From positions 1 to 56,328 of the forward strand of contig JBAOKB010000002.1 of assembly GCA_037044905.1 (NCBI GenBank): a stretch of DNA of 56,328 nt. Reading direction: 5' to 3'. The stretch is from Hortaea werneckii. Lineage: Eukaryota; Ascomycota; Dothideomycetes; Mycosphaerellales; Teratosphaeriaceae. The translations under genes were made by a program, and so were the position numbers. The notes below the pieces were generated by a model, which saw nothing but the letters and a program-made list of their open reading frames with translations, ran no database searches and was not told the DNA's origin. Of the stretch, positions 31,137 to 42,680 are shown one piece after another (the stretch's first letter is position 1; each line of letters starts with the position of its first letter).

Positions 31137-32839
31137 GGAGCCGGTGAAAAATCAGATCCACGGTCGAATCATAAGCTCGCAGAGTCGTTCTCATCACTCT
31201 GAACACCTGTGCCTCCAAACGCATCGGCCACCTGGAAGTTCCTACTCAACTTTCTTCCAGTGAGTCGCTACCTGATCTCCAAAACGACCAAGTCTAACAA
31301 CCAGCTTAAAAAGCGAAGTCCATTCGTGCGCCTGGCCTCGGAACTAGCGTACAGACGCTTCCAGGCATTCATCACCCAGCAGACTCATTGAGAGATCCAC
31401 CGGAGGCGTCAGGCCCAATCGCGCTTAAGCTCCTACGTCTTCCGGTCTCTAGATTTACTAAACATTGCTCGCGGGCATTCTGATAGTATTGCTTGTGTCC
31501 AGCGCAGACCGCGAACCATCGCTATCCAGGAGCTCTCTTGAAGCAGCCACCTGCAAAGGAAGGTGGGCTGGCGGCATGATCCTCACATGGCTTATATGCC
31601 GACGACATTTTCTGCCCGATCCTGCTTGGGTACCGGGCTCTTCCTGGTGCATGCACCACGCCGGGTTTCGCACATTGGCACTGCGTATTGATGTCGTGCG
31701 GATGCTTGAAATCAGGGCTTCCTAATTATGGATGGCTTGTTGGGTAGCCGCAGCGGGAATCAGAGGGAGAAGTGGCTGTCTTATTCTAGGCCGCCCGGAT
31801 TCAAGGGGCAGAGCGAAGGCATTAAGAGGAAATATTGCTGTGAGATCTTGATAACTTGCGATGGATAGTGAAGAAATCAAGCTTTGTTTGTAGACGTCTA
31901 TTTCTTGCTCGAAAGGCGTACTAGATGCCAGGCATGAATAGGCACACGGAGGCCAGATACTGGTCACCTGATATAATATGTTCTAAAAGACAAAATTCGC
32001 CTAATGACTTTGATGTGATTTACTGAACGATAATGCGTACCTTTACATGGGATGTTTTTCTTTTTCTTTTTCTTTTTTGGCCTCGTCAACGGAAAGACGA
32101 CACATCATGACACGGCAACAGCCACAAAAGACAACCAGTTATTTGCAGCAGAGAAGCACAAGCAAGAAAAGTCCCAAGAAAGGAAGAGCCAACCTAAGTA
32201 TGCCTCCCACCTATGCGTTGCAAAGTCAAAAAGACCAGGATATGCGCACGCACAGCAGCGAGGAAGAATCAACTGCGAATGGAGGCTTTTTTTTTTTTCC
32301 TTTTGAAAGAAAAAAGAAAAAAAAAAGAAACAAGTAGTATGAATGTCTGCGTTCATCTTCCAGACCCACGTCCACGAAACAAATAAAAGGAGCGGCAGGC
32401 CAAAGTGTATGCGAAGCAAAAATGTCTTATCTTAGCACTTCTCGGCACAACTGAAAGCCTATTGAGGTAGAAATAGGAGGCTAGTTGCAATTTGACATCC
32501 GTGCTGTAGAATCTCTTCTTCTTCTCTATCTCTCTCACAGAGGAAGAGAAGAGAAGGTTGACTCTGTCGATTTCGACAGGTAGAGGAAAAGAAAAGAGAA
32601 AGGCAGGAAGGAAAAGGGGGAGGCAAATGGGGGTTGGAAGACCACTGAGAATCCTGAAGAGTGTCGCTAAGGGAAACGACATGGCGAATCTGCCCTTTTG
32701 CAAGGCGTGTACTGTTAGCTGTATGGTATTATAATGGCTCTGTGGAGTTATTCGAGCCTGCGGAAGAAGAAACCCTCGTACTATGCACACAGGCCTGCCA
32801 AGAAAGTGGTAGTAGTGCTGTCAGCCTTCGACAAGGGGA
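31137..32839. other. long convergent 3'-3' gap
   Basis: About 1.7 kb between the APC11 and squalene synthase stop codons. ORFs of up to 145 codons exist but are pyrimidine-tract artefacts or lack domains. A T-run followed by an A/G-run at about 32287-32331 could fold back on itself. A non-coding RNA or a small spliced gene cannot be excluded. Confidence 0.4.
32287..32331. repeat. poly-T / poly-A fold-back tract
   Basis: A run of T interrupted by CC is followed within a few bases by a GAAAG and A-rich run, so the transcript could form an imperfect hairpin. It may serve as 3' end signal for the neighbouring gene; this is inference. Confidence 0.5.
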
Positions 32840-34425
32840 TTATAATTCGCTATGCACGGCTTCGGAAGCGCTGCTGGCGGCCTGGGACGATGTGGACATG
32901 ATCGCATCCTTGACCATGGCCGCGCGCTCCTTGGGCGACGCCGGGGCGAAGTTGCCTTCGCGTAGCGCTTGGAAGGCGAGGTCGAAGCGGGCGCCGAAGA
33001 ACCATGCTGCGCCGATCTGTGGAAAGGTCAGTCAGTGAGTGGATAGAGGGGTTGAGGGAGGTAAGTTGGGGAACATACCATGCACACCGATACGAGGGAA
33101 AGCGTGATGAAGACGGCAAACATGACGAAGAAGATGTCTCTCCTCGCCTCCTGGCTGGCCTTCTTCTCCCGTTCAATCTCCTCGGGGGACTTGTACTCCT
33201 GGGCCACAGCGGGCGTTGCCGCATCAGCCTGGGCCTCGCCTTGCGGAAGCGTCCTGGCAGTCTGCGTTGGGAAGATAGTCTCAATGAACCTCTCAATGTT
33301 GCCACAGGCGATGGAAATGTCGAGGAAGTGCGGATCTCTCGGGTTGTTCTTGCGGTGGATCTTCCTCGCGTACTTGCGGAATTGGTCGCAGACGAGCTGT
33401 AGGTTCTGCGTTGACTGCATCATGAGCTCGCATGCTTGACCCTTGGTGATCTTGATATTCCGCTGGAACATGGCGTAGTTCTGGAAGCACAGCTCGAGAG
33501 TGGCAATGGCCATGGTTTGCGGGATGGCAACAAAGTTGAAGACTGATTGCTCTTTGACGCCAGCCATGTAGAAAAGGCACTCGTCGGCGCGGCTGAGAGC
33601 GAGGAGGATCATCTCGGATTGGCACTGGAGAGCCTTCTCCTTGTTTTCTGGCAGGAAGAGGTCTCCAATGTTGTCAACGTACTTCGACCATACCTCTCTA
33701 GGCCAGAAGTATCGCTTCTCATCATGGTCTTCACGGATGTCGCGGACAATGTTGGTCTGTTGTAGGAACTGGCCCATGGACTCCATGAGTTCCGGCCTTT
33801 GCAGAAGTGCAGGGTTGGCCAGCTTCGCTTCCACAAACAATCTTGTTAGCCCTTCACCGACCAGACCAGCGACGTAGTGGCAGTAAAGCTCGTAGTCTTT
33901 GGTTGTCTTGATGGTGTTGGCATTTGCATCCTGCTTCTTTGCAAAGTCGGCCATGCCGTTGCCCATCCGTTTGCAGATATCCTTAATTATCAGCTGGTAA
34001 GGGCCTTTGATCTTGTTGTACTCCTTGGCTACCACGTCGAACTTGACAAGGAGCTCTCGGTCCTTCTCCTCCGGACCATTGCGGTCGAAGGTCCAGCTCT
34101 CGTCTGACAGGTGCTCATGGAACTGCCTGAGCAACGGCTCTTTCTCTTGGATATTCAGGGTCATGTCATCCTCTATAGTATCCAGACCTCGTAAGATGAG
34201 GTAGAAAAGCGTCACAGGCACGAGAAGCTCTGGGTGTAGTTCTTGAATGACGGCAGCGAACGATCGCGAGGTCATCTGCAGGAAGCGGAAGCATTCTTTT
34301 AGCTCAGCTGTCTCGTTCTCCTCATCACGCTCGTGAGGTGCATTGTGCCATGTAGTCCACTGTATGATTGACCGGAGCTCTTGGAGGTGCACTGCATAGT
34401 AGGCGATGCTCTTGAGAGAGACCAT
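32840..34425 (-). CDS. ERG9: squalene synthase (farnesyl-diphosphate farnesyltransferase)
   Basis: Two exons, complement(join(32840..33016,33079..34425)), 507 residues. The 62-base intron (GTATGT...TTCCACAG) interrupts the C-terminal membrane anchor, joining LVSVCM to IGAAWFFGARFDLAF. The two Asp-rich motifs are LDTIED (about 81-86) and DIRED (about 229-233), and YCHYVAGLVGEG and QTNIVRD are family signatures. The enzyme condenses two farnesyl diphosphates through presqualene diphosphate to squalene with NADPH, the first committed step to ergosterol. A hydrophobic helix at about 428-457 anchors it in the endoplasmic reticulum. The tail after the anchor is Ala/Ser-rich. The start at 34425 (MVSLKSIAYYAVHLQELRSI) aligns with other fungal squalene synthases from memory. 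Confidence 0.97.
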
Positions 34426-35518
34426 CTTGGCGGAAGAGGGGAAATCGGGAGAGATTGGGGATTCGGGCGGTCGCAGACCGCAGAATCTTCAACAGCTGCA
34501 CAGATGGGGATATGTGAACCCGGGATGTGGTCCGCTCTATGCCGATGGTGGGAAAGGTCTTGAGAAGACGTGAATGGGCGTAATTATATCGTGGTCGTGA
34601 AAGCGTCAAGAATCGTGAAAAGCAATGGAGATGAAGTGGCAGATGGAGTGGGAGGACAGAGTGCAGCATTGGAAATTGGAGAGAAGAGCTCGGGGCATCT
34701 TGAGCCCCGCTCTACCGCGGATGCCCACGCGAGATGGGCCGAGTTTTTGCCACCCGAATGTCAGTTGTCAGGCTTCCGTCTATGCAACCTGTGCAAAACA
34801 ACATACTGTAGATATCCCCTTGGCTTTCTACCATTCTTAGCATGGTCGTTGACTTTGGATCGACGGGACGATTCTGGGTAAACACATTTATCTCAGGGGC
34901 TGCCAACTTGACTCTCCCACAAGATCAGCGACACCCCCGACAGGCGAGTTTGCAAGGTCGGCCAAATTGCAATTGCGGTTTGACAATATCGATCTGGTTT
35001 CTGTTCTACATGTTCCCTCTCACTAATCAGGCAGCCTCTGCGTTGCTGGTGAGATCTAGCTGCAATTAATTTATTTTTCAAACCCAACGGCGAGAGCGAA
35101 GAAGCATAACAATCCCAATCCCTTTGCTATCTTAGAACCCTGGAGAATCAGGTAAATCAAAGCCTGTCTCCCACCCCGTACGGCACCCTCTACACTTTCA
35201 AACACTAAGCATACCGCAAACTTTCCTTCTATTCACCCTCACGCTACCACCTCCGTGTGGTGCGAGACTTACTTCCCGGCTCCGCGGTCTTTTAAAGTCG
35301 AGTCATGTGGGTCCATGAATCCTTCTGCCTACTCATCCGCGTTTTAGTCACTCGCCGCACCAGCAATTGCTACACCAGAGGAATGCCTGCTTGCCGAGCA
35401 TTGCTGCATAGGACCTGAGGAGACAATAGTCTGAACAGCTTCTTGACTTTGCAAGCATCCGTCTCATAGTTCTCATTCAGCGATCCATTCGTGTACCAGC
35501 CAATTACCCATCACCATC
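34426..35518. promoter_or_regulatory. divergent intergenic region (squalene synthase / F-box-like gene)
   Basis: About 1.1 kb that should contain the ERG9 promoter and that of the next gene. No ORF is convincing. I did not find a clear sterol regulatory element by eye. Confidence 0.4.
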
Positions 35519-36415
35519 ATGGCAGACCAAGGACTAGATGCCATAGCGAATAGCACGCGCTTTGATGACCCCCAAACACCTCTCCTGCTCTCCCTCCCGG
35601 GCGAGCTACGCAACCGAATCTGGCGTCTGCTCGTCGTGCGTGAAGAGCCTATCCTCGCCTTCGCAGCGGCAGGCTCACTCCAACACCGCGTCGTAGTCCC
35701 GCGACTAGCTCACACAGGCCGCAGCATCCGGCACGAGATCCTGTCGATTTACTACAGCGAGAACAGCTTCATCTACGAATGGACAGGCCGATTCAATCCG
35801 GTCAAGCACCGTATGAAGATTCAGCAGTGGTTGAGGACTGTTTTGCCGTATGTGCGTGACATTAGTGGGTATGGGACTATTTCCTGTTTGCCCTCCGAGT
35901 GGCGTGGTCGAGGGAGCGGGAGCTATGAGAGGATCCTTCTTGCTCTCCATCATGCAAGTCCAGGGGAGCGTGGACTTGAGGCGGATTTGGTCCTGCATGA
36001 TCTCGAGTCAGACAAGTGTAAGCTCTTTGACAGGAAGTTATGTTCTGAAACGCTGGGGGTGTCTAGTTCTGTAGACTGCTCAGCGTCAGAGGGTGGGAAA
36101 CCGACTTGCGAGGCTTGCTACCTTGCATCCAGGGAGACCGGGACACGACCTCCTGCCAAAGAAGACAGATGCATCGAAGCTGCGGGTAAGCGCTGGGACG
36201 ACGAAGCCGTAAAGCAAGTGGTTGAGAAGACAGCCCAGGAGCGGGCGGCAAAGTCGAAAGCCATGCATGAGAGCTATCGGGCGCAGGAGGCAAATAGTCA
36301 CAAACAGGCAGCACAACAGGCACGCCGCCGTCGTGTCATGGACGCCGTTCCTCCTGGAGACGAGAGGGTACTGCAACAAGCAATTCAGCTTCTAAGAATT
36401 CTCGACCGAACCTAG
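35519..36415 (+). CDS. F-box/2EXR-like fungal protein
   Basis: A single-exon, 298-residue protein starting at an ATG in a good context (CATCATGGCA). Residues about 19-95 (PLLLSLPGELRNRIWRLLVV, then RLAHTGRSIRHEILSIYYSENSF) follow the common fungal pattern LP.ELR..IY...L ... L....R.IR.E.L..YY..N.F, related to F-box and 2EXR domains. These are large, mostly uncharacterised families in moulds, and a substrate-adaptor role is only inference. The C-terminal third is charged, helical and rich in Ala, Gln, Lys and Arg, and a CEACYLAS segment lies near residue 200. The stop lies only 96 bases from the stop of the convergent DUF2264 gene. Confidence 0.75.
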   Translation: MADQGLDAIANSTRFDDPQTPLLLSLPGELRNRIWRLLVVREEPILAFAAAGSLQHRVVVPRLAHTGRSIRHEILSIYYSENSFIYEWTGRFNPVKHRMKIQQWLRTVLPYVRDISGYGTISCLPSEWRGRGSGSYERILLALHHASPGERGLEADLVLHDLESDKCKLFDRKLCSETLGVSSSVDCSASEGGKPTCEACYLASRETGTRPPAKEDRCIEAAGKRWDDEAVKQVVEKTAQERAAKSKAMHESYRAQEANSHKQAAQQARRRRVMDAVPPGDERVLQQAIQLLRILDRT

Positions 36416-36511
36416 AATCTGACTTGATCTATAGCTACAAAGTGTCTTGAGATGTGACGGTATACTGCCAAGCGATCTTAAATCAATCTAACGCTCTTCA
36501 ATTGGACATGA

Positions 36512-38534
36512 TCAACCGCTACGAACAAGTTCTTCTACCCAACCGGGGACTTTCGGCTTCTTCTCCCACTGTTCTTTCCACTTGCCTTCCCATCCCTCAG
36601 CACTGGCTGGAATAGCAAACACCGCCGTTACGAACCATGTCTTGGATCCTGCTTTGAGGTCGGCATACATTGTCGGCAACAGAGTACGCGGCTCGATCAT
36701 ATTACTGTTGGCGTCGACGTTGCAAATGCCTCCCTTTCTTCCACTGCCCTGGAGCAGCTCGGCCGTACCAGACACGCCAGCTCGTGACACCACTACAGCG
36801 TCATCACCCGTGGCCCTGGTGCCTTCATTAGGTGAGTCGTTGGAAAGAGCAGTAAGCTGTCGTCCGTCCTTATGCCGCATACCGTAAATCGCAAAACCGC
36901 CCTCGGCGCTCTGCAGATCTCTCCCGGTGGAAACGCAATGCACACGCAAGTGCCATGCTGGCGTCTCGTCCGCAGGTGGCACCAGCCACGTCTTAACCTC
37001 TGTATCCTTCCATGGGTGCATGGTCGAGTACAGCACAGGCAGCCCGTCCTTTTCCAAAAAGTTCACGTCCTCTACCTCTCGTCGCATCTTCCAGATCTCT
37101 CCTCCATCATCGCTCAGTGCCAAAGCTGACTCGGGAACCCACTGCTCCAGAGTGTAGGAGCCGGATGGCACGCTGTAACCAAAGCTGGAAGAGTAAGCGA
37201 AGTGTCCGTATTTTGCCTGCGTGGCTTTGAGCGGATAGTGGCACTTCTGCCCACTGCTCAACAGAAACGTATGACCGGCTTTATGTACCATGATATGCTT
37301 CGGATGCTTCAGCAGCTTGATTGATGGCAACGGGGATGGAGACTGCGCGAATGGATGCGGTTGTTCCTCGCTACTCCAAAAGGGATGCGACGGCGGCTGA
37401 GCCAAAGCGGCAAATGCGAGCATACACCAGTACGGGCTGCCAGGACTGTTGTAATTCTCAGCGAGGTAGTAATTCGGGTAGGTGTACCCGATATTTAGCA
37501 TGCCGTTCGGCTGGAAAATGTGCTGCTGCTTGCTCCACCAACGCAAGTTCCGGAGCAGCAGACCTTTGATGATACCCCAGCTCAAAGGCGCTGGTGGCTC
37601 GACATCTGCAAATGCCATTGCTGACCAAAAGCCAATGGTGGCAAAGCGGTAGGTCAAGCTTCGTCCGAAGGGGATGCTATGGCCATCTGGTTCCTGGTAG
37701 TGTACGAAGTCGAGGGCATATACCCTTGCTCGGCGCTTGTATTCTTCAGCCCTCTCGGGATCGAAATCGCCTGCGAGCTTCGCATACAGGAGTTGGAGGT
37801 ACTGGATGGCGTATGAGCCGGAGTAGTAGTCCATCTGAGTGTACCCGGCTGGACCATCGTTGCTCCACCCGTCTCCTCTGTGGAAGGTGTCTAGCTGTAC
37901 CATGTCCTTCTCGATCCTCTCCTGGTTGTAGGCCACACTGCCGTTAGCACGGAGACCAAGGTTGGCGAAGACACGGAACCAGAGCCAATTGGTGTTTGGC
38001 ATCTCTTTGTCATTCATACTGCCGATCCAGGCCTCCACATTCTTCTTCTGCTGGTCTGTCAGAGGCTGCCAGAAATCTTTACCGGCAATGGCGAGTGTGA
38101 AGCCGATCGGACACGACTCCACCATACGCTGGTCCAGATCTTCCATATGACCCCAGAATTCAGCGCTGGAGGGATCCATGCCAGAGACCATGCCTTTCAC
38201 GAAAAGATGAGTCTTAGCGTAATGTGAATTGCCAGCCAACAGTGGCGCCAGGCCCCAGAGTGGACGTGCATATCCTTCGATCTGAGCGGCAGTTTCGTCG
38301 ACTAGCAAGGATCAGCCGGTGGTTGTAATGGGAAGGGGATTGACAAGAAAATGTACATCGAGTGCCCGTCCCTCCGATTCTAACCATAGCACACTCAGGC
38401 GAGAAGCCTGCTTCTAATGGGTCGAGAAGAGAAGCACATGCTGCTACTACATCCTCTCTTGTCTTGAGTGGATTGCGAGACCATGGATGGGCCGGAAAAG
38501 GCTGATTAGCTTCTGCAATGCGGGCGGTCGACAT
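36512..38534 (-). CDS. DUF2264 family protein
   Basis: Two exons, complement(join(36512..38301,38357..38534)), 655 residues. The 55-base intron (GTACAT...TTGCTAG) restores GGTGTRFDETAAQIEGYARP. The first exon (NPLKTREDVVAACASLLDPL) and the block GYARPLWGLAPLLAGN match the DUF2264 pattern, an alpha-helical toroid that resembles polysaccharide lyases and unsaturated glycoside hydrolases. Other conserved-looking pieces are DGWSNDGPAGYTQMDYYSGSYA, DFVHYQEPDGHSIPFGRSLTYR and NYYLAENYNSPGSPYWCMLAF. The C-terminal part is beta-rich, as in lyase-type folds. The fungal function is unknown to me; carbohydrate binding or cleavage is a reasonable guess. No signal peptide is visible. Confidence 0.87.
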
Positions 38535-39954
38535 GGTGCCAGTTGTAACAAGTGGAAGCAGTAACCATCAGAGGTAGGCATCGTGGACTCTACTATGTAT
38601 TTGATCTGCTGTAGCTTGGGAGCTCGACGTGAGCTCAATGGTGTACCTGCAGTAGCTTTTGGGGGTCACTCCCGGCTAAATCGGCAGGTGCAGTCGGGTG
38701 GAGTTCATTTTTCCGAGCGAGGACTACCTCGGATTTTGGTCAATGGCTGGCCGCAATACCACAACTACTGTATTCAGAGACTTGTATCATGATGGGTGAA
38801 TGTTGCGTTGTTCTGTTTAACGAGGAGAACAGTGGGCGTCCCGATCGGGATAATGGATAATGGGATGGGAGACCGCGGACTTGTCGGCATACGACCACTT
38901 TGCTGGTTCCAGTATCCTCCTTTTCGCATTCAATACACACAAGACAGCACGCATTGCTGACATTACTATTGCCGCTCTTCCCACATCGTCCAATGTCGAG
39001 CGAACCGCATTTGATGTAGGTGTAGGTGGCGTGCGTCCCTGCAGCCGCAACAACGACCTCACGACTGACAAGATCAATCTTCTCGTCGCTGAATCGCTTT
39101 TGTGCTGTGGTGTGATGGGAATAATCGCTGCGATCTTCAGGGGTACCGTCATCCGTCATCGGCCCTCTCTTGTCGTATGCCTATACCTGCTGGCTCGGGC
39201 GCGCTCGGCGTCGTCAAGAACCAGGCGCAGCTCTCTACGACCCTTTGCCTCCTGAAGACTCTCTGCAGGGTCTCGAGTATGCCCCTTGACTGTTATCCCC
39301 TGATCTCCCTGCTCCGCCTTGTTCGGCTGCTGTTTCTTATTTCAACTTTCAACCTGACAGGTCAGTGTTTCGGCACAACGCTTCTTCCAGCACACGCACA
39401 GCCATGCCGTCTGGTAGAGATCGTCGGTATCCTGCACATCGATCTCACTAGGCGAGCAACGTGATCATGTGTTGGCCGGCTCGCTCAAGGAAGAGCCCAA
39501 GTGCCATTGAGGCTCTGAAATCCATAGATGAAATTTCAGTCGCTTGTCGCTTATCGCCCGTCCGCTAATCTGACCTTCTGCTAGAGAGCGTGGGCTGGCA
39601 TTGTCGGTGAGCTGCTGCGCATAGCCTGTACCGTTATTCGTTCCTGGCTCTCGCATATGTACTGGGGCGTCTCCCACCAGCTGCCACCTGGTTGCTTCGC
39701 TCAAGCCTCGACATAGATGCCATTATTCTTTTCCGATGACTCCCAATGGTGCCATGCCGCCGTAAGCAATGCTAAATTCAAGGGCGGTGTAGAAAATGTC
39801 ACATTGTGTCGTACTTGTACCATGGCTCGCACTTATCGAACAGCACCATGGTCCGAGCTTCTTCACATGCTTCCATCGACAACACTCTCCCATATCTAAC
39901 CAATCTCCCAGTTTACCTACTCTCCAATATCCAAGTCCCGACCAGTACCTCATT
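38535..39954. other. divergent gap (DUF2264 / Lsm gene) with one ambiguous ORF
   Basis: About 1.4 kb with both promoters. Its middle (38740-39255) is open on both strands in matched phase and is listed separately as a doubtful gene. The rest shows nothing I can support. Confidence 0.45.
38740..39159 (-). CDS. doubtful hypothetical protein, strand uncertain
   Basis: A 139-codon minus-strand ORF starts with MTDDGTPEDRSDYSHHTTAQ and has a Cys-rich centre (CGSLDIGRCG, ACCLVCIECE). The plus strand is open in matched phase at 38860-39255 (131 codons, moderately hydrophobic end). Codons are RNY-biased, which looks the same on both strands in this phase, so composition cannot decide. The minus reading has the more natural, polar start. 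No family is recognised, and both may be chance. Confidence 0.27.
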   Translation of the reverse strand: MTDDGTPEDRSDYSHHTTAQKRFSDEKIDLVSREVVVAAAGTHATYTYIKCGSLDIGRCGKSGNSNVSNACCLVCIECEKEDTGTSKVVVCRQVRGLPSHYPLSRSGRPLFSSLNRTTQHSPIMIQVSEYSSCGIAASH

Positions 39955-40266
39955 ATGCCACCCGCTTCAGATCACGAAGATGCCGCAGCCTTCCTCAATA
40001 CCTTCCTCAACAAGAATCTCCACCTGCACATCGCCGACGGACGTATGTTTGTCGGCCAGCTGAAATGTACCGACAATGAACGGAACATCATTCTCTCTAT
40101 GACCCACGAGTATCGGCAGCCGTCCGAAGCCGACATCAAGCTGGCAGCTGAAAGACACGAGAAGGCTGGGAAAAGTGGTAATGTAAAGGTCGACATGAAG
40201 AAAAGGTTTGTGGGGTTGGTTGTGGTGCCGGGCAAGTACATCACCAAGATGGAGGTGGAAGGATGA
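39955..40266 (+). CDS. Sm-like (Lsm) protein, NatC auxiliary subunit type (Naa38/Mak31)
   Basis: A 103-residue protein from the ATG at 39955; the open frame extends upstream but that part does not resemble the family. The Sm fold is visible: FLNKNLHLHIADGRMFVGQL (Sm1, with the DGR turn), KCTDNERNIILSMTHEY, and RFVGLVVVPGKYITKMEVE (Sm2, with VVPGKYI in place of the IRG box). The ADGR and VPGKYI pattern matches LSMD1/NAA38-type proteins, the small third subunit of the NatC N-terminal acetyltransferase, better than the splicing or decay Lsm proteins. NatC acetylates Met-Leu/Ile/Phe N-termini on ribosomes. A similar single-domain Lsm with another role cannot be ruled out. Confidence 0.85.
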   Translation: MPPASDHEDAAAFLNTFLNKNLHLHIADGRMFVGQLKCTDNERNIILSMTHEYRQPSEADIKLAAERHEKAGKSGNVKVDMKKRFVGLVVVPGKYITKMEVEG

Positions 40267-40752
40267 TGATCTCTTCACACCATTGCATGCGTGGTCATAA
40301 TGACATGAATGGCCTGGGCTGCCATTGGCTTCTGCTCTGGCTGCAATAAGGACCTTCGTGGCCATGGAAACTAGCCTGGATTGCCAGAGATGCGTGCTGG
40401 TGATGGTGGGAGCAACCTGGCAGAGCCTACGACACGGGTATGGTCGTGTGCATTCAGCTCTACTGCTCGACATTCACACAAAAAAAAGTGGCCAGAAAAG
40501 TATACCGGTCCCCCTGATTGTCCGATGCTCGTCCTACAGAGACCCCGAAGCTCGCGTGACGAGCCTACCTGAGACTCAAGGGCGATGACATTGACTGGAT
40601 GCATGACATTCACCAACTTGTGCATTGTCTCAAGTCGTTTGTCGCTCTGAAGACAGTCTTATCTTTGGAGAATGACGCACTTCCCTCTCACTTCTATGAA
40701 GAAAGTATGTTCGTACGACAACTCCCTACGCTCCTACATGTCATCAAAGAAG
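40267..40752. other. intergenic, tandem plus-strand genes
   Basis: About 490 bases downstream of the Lsm gene and upstream of the next start. It holds the promoter of the next gene; if that gene starts at 40672 the gap is shorter. Nothing else is seen. Confidence 0.45.
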
Positions 40753-41490
40753 ATGGCTCGCAAAACCAAAGGCCGCACCTCGACGTCTCCATCTTCGCCA
40801 CGCCCGAGAAAGAAACCTGGCGTAGCAGAGAACGGCTCACCCATCAAGCCATCCGACATCAAGAGGATCCAACCCACGGACGACCAGAGTCTGGTACCGC
40901 CTCGCAACCGCGCACGCCGAACCTGGATCTTTGACACCCTAGTGCACCGCTTGCCGGAAAGAAGACGCGGTATCGATCCCTATGAAGCGCAAAAGGCCGA
41001 GGACAAGCGAAAAGCTGCCCGCTCACAGGAGATTGAAGACGCCATCATCACCCTCTCAAGCATCCGGTCCAAAGCCCGACTGTGCGAAGCGGATGCCGAA
41101 GTCGTACATCGGCTCATCCTGAACTTCCTCGCCCTGTCGAAACATCTAGGTGCAACGGCGGACGAGCATCAAAAGGCTGTAGATATGACGTACGTCTGCA
41201 TGCATATTGTCGTGAATGCCCAAGCGGTGACGAAACTTGTTGGGGACGTCGTACCGGCATTGCGGGAAGACGATAAGGTCTTAGATTTCAATGACGCATA
41301 TGGTCAGATGAGGGGACATGTAGAAGAGGTTGGCAAGAAGGTGTTGGCCGGCGACAATTTGATGGAGGCCGTGGATGGTCTTCAGGGGTTGAAGCGGCAG
41401 GTGGTGGCGAAAAAGTTCAAAGATGTGGATGGTAGAGCGTGGGAGATGATGGAGGCTATTGAGAAAGTGTGGGTTCGGGACGGCATCTAA
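40753..41490 (+). CDS. uncharacterised helical protein with basic N-terminus
   Basis: I do not recognise it. From the ATG at 40753 (AAGATGGCT, the best context) it has 245 residues; the frame also offers ATGs at 40672, 40696 and 40738, the first giving 272 residues. The first 45 residues are rich in Lys, Arg, Ser and Pro (MARKTKGRTSTSPSSPRPRK), which could be a nuclear localisation signal. The rest is predominantly alpha-helical, with RRTWIFDTLVHRLPERR, AEVVHRLILNFLALSKHLG and VDMTYVCMHIVVNAQAVTKL as likely buried helices. There is no catalytic motif and no membrane segment. The codon pattern and length support a real gene. Confidence 0.7.
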   Translation: MARKTKGRTSTSPSSPRPRKKPGVAENGSPIKPSDIKRIQPTDDQSLVPPRNRARRTWIFDTLVHRLPERRRGIDPYEAQKAEDKRKAARSQEIEDAIITLSSIRSKARLCEADAEVVHRLILNFLALSKHLGATADEHQKAVDMTYVCMHIVVNAQAVTKLVGDVVPALREDDKVLDFNDAYGQMRGHVEEVGKKVLAGDNLMEAVDGLQGLKRQVVAKKFKDVDGRAWEMMEAIEKVWVRDGI

Positions 41491-42680
41491 AACCACTTTC
41501 ACTTATTAGACGGTCTGGCGTCACGGAGAGTTGCAGCGACGGGCGAGAATGCAATGTCGAGGGCTGCGCCGAGGTACAAACATGGGAAGGTCGGTTTGGA
41601 AAGGCTGCTTTGGGACTGCTTCCTGCCTGTCGCGATCCGCTAGGAAGGCGATTTGGAGGGCGGTGAGTACCAGCGCCAATTCCATAAATGGCAAAAATGG
41701 CGGCTTAAAACACTCCAAATTGGAGTACAACCTCTTTTGCTCTATCGACATCTGTAACATCCTCTTACATACCTATCCGCCCCATCTGTAGCCTGTTTCG
41801 AGCCTCGTCTTCGTCTAGTTCGATCTTGACAGAAAGTTTGGATTGGGCATCCAACTGCCGATGTTGGAACGACATACTGCTTCCTAATGCAATGAATCCA
41901 AAGCTCGAATGTTCACTAGATACTCTAAGGAGGTTCCTATATTTCTATTGCTCTAAAGACCAAATGTCTTTCGCGTATAATCTTCGAAAAGAAAAAAAAA
42001 AAAAAAAGCCCCACAGCTCCTATGCCCTGCCTTACTCAGCGTGATCAAACAATGTTCTTTCCAATCGAAGTCTATCAGAAGGTGCAGCTTGCCCGACACC
42101 TGCATCCTGCAAACCATTGTCTAATGAATGGGCTTGTCTCGTTGGTGTGAGAGCTTGAAAGGCCAACGGCGCAGACCCAAACAACGGCGAACTGATCCAT
42201 TCGCATAGAACGCCTGTTGCCTGGAGACTTCCTTCGTCCATGATGGCAAGAGGGTCGTGGACATGGTGGAGTGCCCGACTGCGCACGGCAGGAGAGCAAC
42301 AAAACTTACTGACATCTTCAAATGGATCAGACCTTGGAATCCAGTGGTCGATGAGCAACAAAGCATTTCGGCAGACACAGGGGCCCTGGAAAAGAGATGT
42401 TGATAACCTCTTATAGCTCCTTGCACCGTGCTTTGCCTGTACTGTTCGACGTCGGTGAAGTGCCGAACGTGAGTGAGCGGGCCTGCAGATAAAACCTTTG
42501 ATTTCTCCAGGTGGTTGCGGGTGCCGTAAGCGCAGGGTCAGCATACGGCAGACCAGTTGTAAAGCCGTCAAGAAGCCGTTCTCAGCTGCAACATCACTGA
42601 GAGAAGCCGATATCTGCAAGTCCCTGAAATAGCGGAAATGCAGCGTGGGAGATGCGAATGTTCTGCCCGCCGCAATAAAG
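41491..42680. other. convergent gap
   Basis: About 1.2 kb between the helical-protein gene and the deacetylase stop. An A-run lies at about 41991-42006. A 227-codon minus-strand ORF at 42032-42715 overlaps the deacetylase end but has a random-looking translation, so it is not called. Confidence 0.45.

Noticed and set aside
32047..32337. ORFs beginning in a Phe-rich run near 32050
   Set aside because: They are translations of T-rich and A-rich tracts in a 3'-3' gap and have no other coding feature.
39121..39292. Possible C-terminal exon reading GRARRRQEPGAALYDPLPPE on the plus strand
   Set aside because: It looks protein-like and ends in TGA, and an acceptor (CTTCAG) precedes it, but no upstream exon in the right phase could be fixed with confidence.
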